Positions 8,943 through 15,016 of a DNA stretch of 60,390 nucleotides are shown here, in pieces; position 1 is the first letter of the stretch; the number at the start of each line of letters is the position of its first letter. Source of the DNA: Phycisphaerales bacterium. Its GTDB lineage: Bacteria; Planctomycetota; Phycisphaerae; Sedimentisphaerales; Anaerobacaceae. The stretch lies in assembly GCA_020343675.1 (NCBI GenBank), contig CP070806.1, positions 3,131,245-3,191,634 on the forward strand. Direction: 5' to 3'. The position numbers were made by a program, and so were the translations under genes. The notes under the pieces were generated by a model that ran no database searches, was not told the origin of the DNA, and was given only the letters and a program-made list of their open reading frames with translations.

Positions 8943-8975
8943 GTTCGTCGGAAACGTTGTAAGAAACCGACGAAC
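8943..8975 (+). repeat. Hairpin between thrS and infC
   Basis: A perfect 9-base inverted repeat: GTTCGTCGG (8943-8951) and CCGACGAAC (8967-8975) around a 15-base loop. No T-tract follows. It ends 36 bases before the proposed infC start. It may stabilise the processed mRNA or act in control of infC. Confidence 0.6.
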
Positions 8976-9011
8976 GATTGACTACTTTGTAGAAAGGTAA
9001 GGTGACGCACA

Positions 9012-9527
9012 ATAAGTAAACGAGGTTTAAGGACAAATGGAGGGATTCAGGCCAGGGTCGTCCGCTTGGTCGACGGCGAGAACAACCAGGTCGGGATCAT
9101 AGACACCAGCGAAGCGCTGGCCCGGGCACGGGAGGTTGGCCTGGATCTTGTCGAGGTTGCCCCGACGAGCGACCCGCCCGTTTGCCGCATAATGGATTAC
9201 GGCAAGTGGGTGTACGAGCAGAAACGAAAGACGCGCGAGGCCCACAAGAAACACCACAAGCACTCTGCCACGCTCAAGGAAATCAGACTCAGGCCCGAAA
9301 CCGACAAGCACGATCTGGACATGAAGCTCAAACACGGGCGCGAGTTTCTGGGGAAGGGCCACAAACTGCAATTCACAATGTTCTTCCGCGGGCGCCAGAT
9401 GCTGCACCGCGACCGCGGCTACGCGGTACTCGAGGAAATTACGGAATCGTTGCAGGATCTGGCAAAAATTGAGCGGCCGGCCAGCATAAGTGGAAGACGG
9501 ATGACGCTGTTGCTTGTTCCCAGATAG
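9012..9527 (+). CDS. infC: Translation initiation factor IF-3, probable AUA start codon
   Basis: 171 residues when begun at ATA 9012 (ISKRGLRTNGGIQARVVRLV). The conserved IF-3 N-terminus reaches back to this point, as in the Bacillus protein that begins with an ISK sequence. An in-frame TGA at 9003-9005 blocks further extension, and no ATG or GTG exists before the conserved core. The first TTG (9066) would delete the conserved RLVD segment. AAGGTGA (8999-9005) is a well-spaced ribosome binding site for ATA. The body has the full N-domain (LDLVEVAPTSDPPVCRIMDYGKW), linker and C-domain (LKHGREFLGKGHKLQFTMFFRGRQ). IF-3 discriminates against non-standard starts, so such a start allows autoregulation. 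Confidence 0.93.
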   Translation: MSKRGLRTNGGIQARVVRLVDGENNQVGIIDTSEALARAREVGLDLVEVAPTSDPPVCRIMDYGKWVYEQKRKTREAHKKHHKHSATLKEIRLRPETDKHDLDMKLKHGREFLGKGHKLQFTMFFRGRQMLHRDRGYAVLEEITESLQDLAKIERPASISGRRMTLLLVPR

Positions 9528-9665
9528 CTCGCACCAACCGGGGGCAAAGCACTGAATGAGTCCGGCGGAGCATGCGGCACAGGCGAGTCGGCCGGGGGAT
9601 CCGGGCTACAGATAGTCTTTTTGTGAAAAAAAGCGGTATTTTTTGGCAATTCAGTCTCCACACTA

Positions 9666-9694
9666 TTGACCTGTGAGGTCAAATCGCATAAACT
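9666..9694 (+). promoter_or_regulatory. Promoter with palindrome over the -35, upstream of rpmI
   Basis: TTGACC (9666-9671), a 17-base spacer and TAAACT (9689-9694). The -35 lies inside a perfect inverted repeat TTGACCT-GTG-AGGTCAA (9666-9682), which looks like a small operator. It would give rpmI-rplT-pheS a transcript of their own, starting near 9701. Confidence 0.5.
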
Positions 9695-9726
9695 ACCTGC
9701 TTTTGTATTGTTCAGTGGGAACACAC

Positions 9727-9749
9727 GTCGCCCTTTGGGTGGCTTTTCT
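9727..9749 (+). terminator. Attenuator-like terminator in the rpmI leader
   Basis: A 7-pair stem, GTCGCCC (9727-9733) with GGGTGGC (9737-9743) including two G-T pairs, a TTT loop and then TTTTCT (9744-9749). It lies about 26 bases after the predicted transcription start and 43 bases before rpmI. This placement suits transcription attenuation, perhaps by ribosomal protein L20 as known for infC-rpmI-rplT operons. The downstream pair CTATG/CATAG could take part in an alternative fold. Confidence 0.5.
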
Positions 9750-9791
9750 ATGAAATTCAGACGGATGCTCCATAGAGTAAGGATTAGATAG

Positions 9792-9986
9792 ATGCCAAAA
9801 CAGAAGACCCATAAGGGGTTGAATAAGAGAGTCAAGATCACCGCTTCCGGCAAGGTCAAGCACAGGCGCGCCGGGGCAGGGCACCTGCTGAGTGGCAAGA
9901 ACGCCAAGCGGCGAAGACGCCTGAGCAGCCCGGCTATGATGACGAAGATCAGCGGCCGCAAAGCCGGGATCGCGCTGTGTGATTAA
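9792..9986 (+). CDS. rpmI: 50S ribosomal protein L35
   Basis: 64 residues beginning MPKQKTHKGLNKRVKIT, with the conserved GKVKHRRAGAGHLLSGKNAKRRRRL core. Length and basic composition are typical. L35 is a small protein of the large ribosomal subunit. It is followed by rplT after 154 bases, a longer gap than usual, which holds small hairpins (TCCGC/GCGGA near 10030) but no clear promoter. Confidence 0.97.
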   Translation: MPKQKTHKGLNKRVKITASGKVKHRRAGAGHLLSGKNAKRRRRLSSPAMMTKISGRKAGIALCD

Positions 9987-10140
9987 CCGCCTTCACGATG
10001 AGATGACCGACGACAGTCGATTTCGAATGTCCGCCTGTTGCGGAAGACGTTAGAAGAGCTTGCTTCTCGGCTTGGGGCCCCTCCCATTCAGCTGCCGCCA
10101 GCGAGCGCAATGCGTGGTAAATTCATAAAGGAAAGCTGAC

Positions 10141-10500
10141 ATGCCAAGAGTTAGAAAAGGTGCCGCAAGACATCAGGCGAAGAAACGAATCCTCAAAGCC
10201 GCTAAGGGCCATCGTGGTTCGTCGGGCCACCTGTATCGGCTGGCCAAAGAAGCCGTCATACGGGCGGACGTCAACGCCCGGATCGACCGCAAGCGCCGCA
10301 AACGCGATTTTCGGGGACTCTGGATTACCCGTTTGAGCGCTGCCTGCCGGCAACGGGGCATACGGTACAGCCAGTTCATTGACGGCTGCAAGAAGGCCAA
10401 CATTGCATTGAACCGCAAGATGCTGAGCGAAATCGCTGTTGACGATCCGAAGGGGTTCGATGCGATTGTTGAAGCGGCCAATGCTGCCCTGGGTTCGTGA
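10141..10500 (+). CDS. rplT: 50S ribosomal protein L20
   Basis: 119 residues, MPRVRKGAARHQAKKRILKAAKGHRG, with the standard L20 C-domain (RGLWITRLSAACRQ, YSQFIDGCKKANI, LNRKMLSEIA). The start has a good site, AAAGGAAAG. L20 nucleates large-subunit assembly through 23S rRNA and in several bacteria represses its own operon by binding the leader. This is the reason to look at the rpmI leader. Confidence 0.97.
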   Translation: MPRVRKGAARHQAKKRILKAAKGHRGSSGHLYRLAKEAVIRADVNARIDRKRRKRDFRGLWITRLSAACRQRGIRYSQFIDGCKKANIALNRKMLSEIAVDDPKGFDAIVEAANAALGS

Positions 10501-10544
10501 AGTGTAACCGGGTCCTTTTTCTGGCGCCCCGCGACATACGAGAA

Positions 10545-11534
10545 ATGCTTGAGCAATTTGAACAAATCCGCAAAGACGCTCTTGCTGAGCTGAAAAAGGT
10601 CGCCGACCTGACCGTTCTGGAAGAGTTCCGCATCAAGTACCTGGGTCGAAAGGGGCAAGTGACTCACATGCTCAGCCAGATAGGCAGGTTGCCGTCCGAA
10701 CAGAAGCGCAAGGCGGGCCAACTGGCCAACAAGGTCAAGAATGACGTCACTCAGGCGTTTGACGAGATCAGGAATACTCTGCAGGCGCGGCAGGAGAAAC
10801 CGCAAGAACTGATCGACGTGACGCTGCCCGGCATCCCCGTTCGCGTAGGCAAGGCCCATGTGATTACCCAAACCCTGAACGAGCTGCTGGAGATATTCGG
10901 CCGGATGGGGTTTGACGTGGCATATGGCCCCGAAGTCGAGGACGAGTGGCACAATTTCATCGCTTTGAACATCGGCCCCGAGCACCCGGCGCGGGACCCT
11001 GCGGACAATTTCTACATCGACGACAATACCTTGCTGCGCAGCCAGACATCGACGATTCAGATTCGCGTCATGGAGCGGACCAGGCCGCCCATTCGCGTCG
11101 TAGCTCCTGGCCGCGTGTATCGCCCCGACACCGTCGATGCGACGCACATGTACATGTTTCACCAGCTCGAGGCCCTGGTTGTTGACGAGGGCGTCAGCAT
11201 GGTGGACATGAAGACCACCATTGAGCAGTTCATCCACACGTTTTTCGGTCCCGAGACAAAATGGCGGTTCCGGCCGAGCTTCTTCCCGTTCACCGAGCCC
11301 AGCGCCGAGGTTGATTTGCTGCTCAAGGACAAGGCCGGCAACGAAAGCTGGGTCGAGATGGGCGGCTGCGGCATGGTGGACCCGAACGTTTTCGACGCCG
11401 TGGGCATCGACAGCGAGAAATACACCGGCTGGGCCTTCGGCTTCGGCATCGAACGGCTTGCCATGCGAAAGTACGGCATCACCGATATCCGCCTCTTCTT
11501 CGAGAACGACCTGCGATTCCTCGACCAGTTTTGA
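10545..11534 (+). CDS. pheS: Phenylalanyl-tRNA synthetase alpha subunit
   Basis: 330 residues from ATG 10545 (MLEQFEQIRKDAL), matching the usual N-terminal coiled-coil start; a longer frame begins inside rplT. The class II core is complete: motif 1 region FGRMGFDVAYGPEVEDEWHNF, motif 2 region RVVAPGRVYRPD, FHQLEALVVD, RPSFFPFTEPSAEVD, and motif 3 GWAFGFGIERLAMRKYGI. PheS forms an alpha2beta2 enzyme with PheT. PheT is not downstream: only 72 bases separate this stop from a convergent gene, so the beta subunit must be encoded outside the window. Confidence 0.97.
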   Translation: MLEQFEQIRKDALAELKKVADLTVLEEFRIKYLGRKGQVTHMLSQIGRLPSEQKRKAGQLANKVKNDVTQAFDEIRNTLQARQEKPQELIDVTLPGIPVRVGKAHVITQTLNELLEIFGRMGFDVAYGPEVEDEWHNFIALNIGPEHPARDPADNFYIDDNTLLRSQTSTIQIRVMERTRPPIRVVAPGRVYRPDTVDATHMYMFHQLEALVVDEGVSMVDMKTTIEQFIHTFFGPETKWRFRPSFFPFTEPSAEVDLLLKDKAGNESWVEMGGCGMVDPNVFDAVGIDSEKYTGWAFGFGIERLAMRKYGITDIRLFFENDLRFLDQF

Positions 11535-11606
11535 CCTCTTCGCCTGGGCCGTTCTCTCTGGGCTCGGCACCTGTGAGTCCTTTTGTCATGCCGGCAATCA
11601 AGATGG

Positions 11607-12500
11607 TCAGCGGACGGACTCGTCGATTGGAAGGCCGAGCTTTTCATAGAGGCTGCGTCGGCCGGTTTTGTCGCCTTCGATCACGCCTTGTGCGTATTCG
11701 GCCACGTCCTTAGCCTTCGCGCGCGGGACCACGATGACGCCGTCTCCATCGGCGACGATGACGTCACCGGGCTCGACCAGGACGCCGCCGCAAACGATAG
11801 GGCGGTTGACAGATTCGACTTCGTTGCGGCCCGGCCGAATGCCTCGCCCCGGCTTTCGGAAATAAAGCGGGATTTTCTCGGTGATAATCTCATCCGTATC
11901 GCGGGCCGTAGCATTAGTGACCACGCCGACACATCCTCTGAGCTTCCAGCCCATGATGTTGTTCGAGCCGATGGAGCCGACGTCGGAATCGGGGGCGTCG
12001 TCGAATACGACCACCGTGCCCTTGCGGATAAGCGGCACGAACGGCTCGCTGGACAATTGGCCGTACCATTGGCCGACCCACCCATCGAACGCTTTGCTTT
12101 CCATCGGGCGTGCGGGTGGCTTGTTGGTCGGGACGTACCGCACCGTCACCGCGATGCCGATGAAGCGGTGCGTGAATTGTTTCGTGTCCTTCCACAAGGC
12201 GTGAATCTCAGGCGACATGAGGCCCGTATTGGTCAGCCCGACCTTGTCCATGCCGTCGGAAACGTCGGCGACGCGAAGCCCTGTGAAAAGCTTGAGAATC
12301 TGCTCATCTTCTTGGGCACTGTAAACCTTCGTCGCAATGAAGTTCCTGCCCGCTCTGAGCTGCTCCGTGCCCGGCGTGGCGTCCTGTTTGGCTGCCGCCG
12401 GGTCCGAACAAGCAGCGAGGACGAGAAGCGAAGCCGCCAGGAGCCCCGCCATGACCAGCAATACTGCCGCCATTCTTGTCGTTGCGTTTGTTGTCTTCAT
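11607..12500 (-). CDS. RraA-family protein predicted as an exported lipoprotein
   Basis: 297 residues from ATG 12500, preceded by GGGAGGT. Residues about 1-35 form a signal peptide with a lipobox (LLVLAAC), so the protein should be secreted and lipid-anchored. Residues about 55-290 match the RraA/HMG-aldolase fold: LRVADVSDGMDKVG, ATARDTDEI with the R-D pair, and CGGVLVEPGDVIVADGDGVIVVPR with the metal-site aspartate. Family members are pyruvate aldolases (4-hydroxy-4-methyl-2-oxoglutarate) or RNase E inhibitors, both cytoplasmic. An envelope-located member with retained active-site residues is unusual. The gene has its own promoter and converges on pheS. Confidence 0.85.
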   Translation of the reverse strand: MKTTNATTRMAAVLLVMAGLLAASLLVLAACSDPAAAKQDATPGTEQLRAGRNFIATKVYSAQEDEQILKLFTGLRVADVSDGMDKVGLTNTGLMSPEIHALWKDTKQFTHRFIGIAVTVRYVPTNKPPARPMESKAFDGWVGQWYGQLSSEPFVPLIRKGTVVVFDDAPDSDVGSIGSNNIMGWKLRGCVGVVTNATARDTDEIITEKIPLYFRKPGRGIRPGRNEVESVNRPIVCGGVLVEPGDVIVADGDGVIVVPRAKAKDVAEYAQGVIEGDKTGRRSLYEKLGLPIDESVR

Positions 12501-12559
12501 TTCTTGACCTCCCGCATCTATTGCGATTGACACCTGCTGTTCTTGCTTACCGCTTGCAT

Positions 12560-12587
12560 ACTATAGCCTGTTCTGGCCCCGGCTCAA
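12560..12587 (-). promoter_or_regulatory. Promoter for the RraA-like lipoprotein gene
   Basis: Minus strand TTGAGC (12587-12582), a 16-base spacer and TATAGT (12565-12560), about 60 bases upstream of the ATG at 12500. Confidence 0.5.
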
Positions 12588-12611
12588 GGAGAAAAGGCTG
12601 TGGGTAAGACC

Positions 12612-12639
12612 TTGATTGTTGCGGGGTCTCTGGTACATT
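12612..12639 (+). promoter_or_regulatory. Possible promoter for arfB
   Basis: TTGATT (12612-12617), a 16-base spacer and TACATT (12634-12639), about 40 bases before the arfB ATG at 12680. The match to consensus is moderate. Confidence 0.4.
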
Positions 12640-12679
12640 GACCAAGTGAGCTCAGCCGGTTGAAACGGACGCAGATGCG

Positions 12680-13114
12680 ATGATCGAAATCACAAATGAC
12701 ATAGTCCTTTCAGAAGACGCCCTTGTTTTCAAGGCCTCTCGAAGCGGCGGTCCGGGGGGGCAGAACGTTAATAAAGTCAATACTCGTGTGACGCTGTTTT
12801 TTGACGTGGAGGACTGTGAAAGCCTTTCCGAGACGCAGAAGCGGCGCATACTGACTCGGCTTGCGACTCGGATCGACAAGAACGGTGTGCTGAGAATCGT
12901 TTCGCAAAAGTTCCGAACTCAGAAGGCCAATCGTCGGGTCGCCGTCGAGCGGTTGCAGCGGCTGTTGGCCGACGCGGTGAGAGCCCGGCCCGTGCGAAAG
13001 AAAACCAGGGTTCCCTACGCGGCCAAGCAGCGGCGATTGGAGGAAAAACGGCGGCGAAGCCTGCTAAAGCGGCAGAGAGGGCGGAAGAATCTGGCCGGAG
13101 ATATCGGGGATTAG
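12680..13114 (+). CDS. arfB: ArfB-like peptidyl-tRNA hydrolase (class I release factor family)
   Basis: 144 residues. A single release-factor catalytic domain carries the GGQ motif in SRSGGPGGQNVNKVNT (residues about 20-35), followed by VTLFFDV. The tail is highly basic (RPVRKKTRVPYAAKQRRLEEKRRRSLLKRQRG), as needed for insertion into the empty mRNA channel. This matches YaeJ/ArfB, which rescues stalled ribosomes without a stop codon. Codon-recognition domains of RF1/RF2 are absent. No neighbour is functionally linked. Confidence 0.93.
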   Translation: MIEITNDIVLSEDALVFKASRSGGPGGQNVNKVNTRVTLFFDVEDCESLSETQKRRILTRLATRIDKNGVLRIVSQKFRTQKANRRVAVERLQRLLADAVRARPVRKKTRVPYAAKQRRLEEKRRRSLLKRQRGRKNLAGDIGD

Positions 13115-13137
13115 AAAAACGTGCTGCACAGGGGGCT

Positions 13138-13236
13138 TCAGCGGCGTCTGCCGCCGCGGGCCAGAAAGAAGACGAGAACCGCCGTGATGATAATAAGCAC
13201 AAGAACTTCGCCTTGACCCAACAGTACGCCGAGCAT
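13138..13236 (-). CDS. Predicted 32-aa single-pass membrane peptide
   Basis: The minus-strand ATG at 13236 is preceded by AGGAG at a workable distance. It encodes 32 residues: a short polar head (MLGVLLGQGE), a hydrophobic segment of about 16 residues (VLVLIIITAVLVFFLA) and a basic tail (RGGRRR). The layout (N-out, basic C-in) is that of small bacterial membrane proteins. The head-plus-helix faintly recalls the TatA N-terminus but lacks its amphipathic helix. It sits between arfB and the ECF sigma gene. Coding status rests only on the start site and composition. Confidence 0.45.
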   Translation of the reverse strand: MLGVLLGQGEVLVLIIITAVLVFFLARGGRRR

Positions 13237-13484
13237 AGCAACTTTATCTCCTTGGTTGCCCGGCTGCGTTTGGCCGGGGAATATTTCTCAAGCGTCGCAA
13301 TTAGCACTGACATTTATGGCCATTTTCGGCCAAAAAGCAAGCAAATAGTTCGCCGGAAGAATGCTTTTTGACGGTTCTCGAATAAATCTGGCACCAAGAA
13401 GGGATTTTGCTTAGATTAAATCACGTCGCAGGGCGTCATACGAGTAGAGAAGGCCGGTCATAGACCATAGTGGGCTGGACTTTC

Positions 13485-14018
13485 ATGTTGGAAGACAAGC
13501 GTCTATTAGGGCAACTCAAGCGCGGGGACAAAGAAGCCCTGTGTCAGATTTACATGGAGTACAAAGATAACCTGCTGACGATAGCGACGTCTTTGCTGCA
13601 CGATCCCAGCGCCGCCGAGGACGTTCTGCACGATGTCTTCGTTTCATTTGCGGCCGTGGTCGGCAGCCTTCGGCTTCGGGGCAGTCTGCGGAACTATCTG
13701 GTGGCCAGCATTGTCAACCGTGTGCGAGACGTGTATCGCAGAAAAAAGCACCATCTTGTCGAGCTTGACGAAGCCGGCCCTGTGGCCTCGGGTTCGGAGG
13801 ACCCCGGGCAGGCGGCCGTGGTCGGCGAAGAAGCCAGGCGGCTGACCGGCGCACTGGCCCAGCTTCCGTCGGACCAGCGGGAAACGATTGTGCTGCACCT
13901 GAACGCAGGCATGAAATTCAAGGAGATCGCCCAAATGCAGGGGATTCCGATTAGTACAGTCCAGGGCCGGTATCGTTACGGTCTTGGCAAACTGCGGACG
14001 ATCCTGAAGGAGAGATGA
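13485..14018 (+). CDS. ECF RNA polymerase sigma factor
   Basis: 177 residues from ATG 13485 (an in-frame GTG 15 bases earlier is also possible; neither has a strong ribosome binding site). Region 2: MLEDKRLLGQLKRGDKEALCQIYMEY and AAEDVLHDVFVSFA, ending in LRNYLVASIVNRVRDVYRR. Region 4: ALAQLPSDQRETIVLHLNAGMKFKEIAQM, then GIPISTVQGRYRYGLGKLR, the -35-binding helix-turn-helix. The linker is acidic and alanine-rich. ECF factors redirect RNA polymerase after an envelope signal. The adjacent membrane protein, 4 bases downstream, is the likely regulator. Confidence 0.93.
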   Translation: MLEDKRLLGQLKRGDKEALCQIYMEYKDNLLTIATSLLHDPSAAEDVLHDVFVSFAAVVGSLRLRGSLRNYLVASIVNRVRDVYRRKKHHLVELDEAGPVASGSEDPGQAAVVGEEARRLTGALAQLPSDQRETIVLHLNAGMKFKEIAQMQGIPISTVQGRYRYGLGKLRTILKER

Positions 14019-14022
14019 AAGA

Positions 14023-14916
14023 ATGAATCCTGCAGACAATATCGAGCGTTCCATCGCCCGCCTGCACGTAACGACCAGGGCCGAGACCGATAAACGCATT
14101 TTGGCCGATTCGTCTGCGGCGCTTCAGACAGGGCTGAAACAGCGGCCGCTTCGGGCCGGAAGGGATGCCGAGCGAATGTCGTGGCTAATCAGGATAGCTG
14201 CGCCGGCGGCTGTCGCCGCGGGCATTTTGCTTGCGTGCGCTTTGTTGTTCAATGCGCTATTCGGCAAAGGTACGAGTCCTGCGGAGGTACGTAAGGCCTT
14301 TGCGAAAGTCGAGAATGTCTGCATTGCCACGTGCCGGGCCGGCGCGACGGAGCCATTCGAGCAGGTCTGGGCGTCACAGACGTTGAAAGTGAAGTTGTTC
14401 CGCAGCGGAAGCGGGAATCAGGCGCAGTTTACTCTCTGGGACGTGCCGAACAAGGTCAAGATGATGAAATTCCTAACTTCGGAGCCGCTTGAGACCGAAC
14501 CGATTACCGAACAGATGCTTGCGGAACTCAGCAAATCCGTGATCCCCAGCGCGGGTCTGCTGACCCTCTTCGATACGCCTGCCGATGCCCAATGGAGCAA
14601 GGTGGATGATCCTCAGGCGGCCGCGACGGTTCCAGGAGCTGAGGTGTGCGAAGTGACCTTCTTCTTAACGGGAGGGTCACCTTCGGGTACGGTGATTTAC
14701 AGGAGATGGCGGCTTTTCACAGACAGGCGGACCCATCTGCCCAAACGGGCCGAATGGTACACCAAATCCGAGGAGCAGGACGATTACCGGCTGGAGACGT
14801 TTGTCATCTTTTCATACCCGAGCGCAAGTGAAATCGACGATCTTGTAACAAGCACGTTTGGCACCCGCCGGCCCGAACCGCCCGAATATATCCCCACCCC
14901 CGGAATGGACCGCTGA
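14023..14916 (+). CDS. Membrane-anchored putative anti-sigma partner of the ECF factor
   Basis: 297 residues. A cytoplasmic head of about 50 residues is followed by one transmembrane segment (IRIAAPAAVAAGILLACALLFNALF, about 57-80) and a large extracytoplasmic domain of about 215 residues. Starting 4 bases after the sigma gene, it has the position and topology of an anti-sigma factor, but I see no ZAS zinc motif (HxxxCxxC), so the assignment rests on context. The outer domain (with FRSGSGNQAQFTLWDVPNKVKM and YRRWRLFTDRRTHLPKRAEWY) recalls beta-rich LolA/RseB-like sensor domains, weakly. Confidence 0.65.
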   Translation: MNPADNIERSIARLHVTTRAETDKRILADSSAALQTGLKQRPLRAGRDAERMSWLIRIAAPAAVAAGILLACALLFNALFGKGTSPAEVRKAFAKVENVCIATCRAGATEPFEQVWASQTLKVKLFRSGSGNQAQFTLWDVPNKVKMMKFLTSEPLETEPITEQMLAELSKSVIPSAGLLTLFDTPADAQWSKVDDPQAAATVPGAEVCEVTFFLTGGSPSGTVIYRRWRLFTDRRTHLPKRAEWYTKSEEQDDYRLETFVIFSYPSASEIDDLVTSTFGTRRPEPPEYIPTPGMDR

Positions 14917-14932
14917 GACAAAGGCCAACTGA

Positions 14933-14948
14933 GGCGCGTTCGCGCGCC
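14933..14948 (+). repeat. UUCG-tetraloop hairpin after the anti-sigma gene
   Basis: GGCGCG-TTCG-CGCGCC forms a very stable 6-pair stem capped by a UUCG loop, 17 bases after the stop. It lacks a T-tract, so it is more likely an mRNA 3'-end stabiliser or weak terminator than a full intrinsic terminator. Confidence 0.55.
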
Positions 14949-15016
14949 GATTGAAACTAACCGCTGCTTGTGGTAAAAAGGAGCCAAAGAACGAGTGTCT
15001 ATCAGGGACGGTTCCT

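Noticed and set aside
10173..11570. 465-codon minus-strand frame over rplT and pheS
   Set aside because: It covers two certain genes on the other strand; it is a shadow frame.
13138..13236. TatA homologue
   Set aside because: The peptide has the membrane helix but no amphipathic helix and is much too short.
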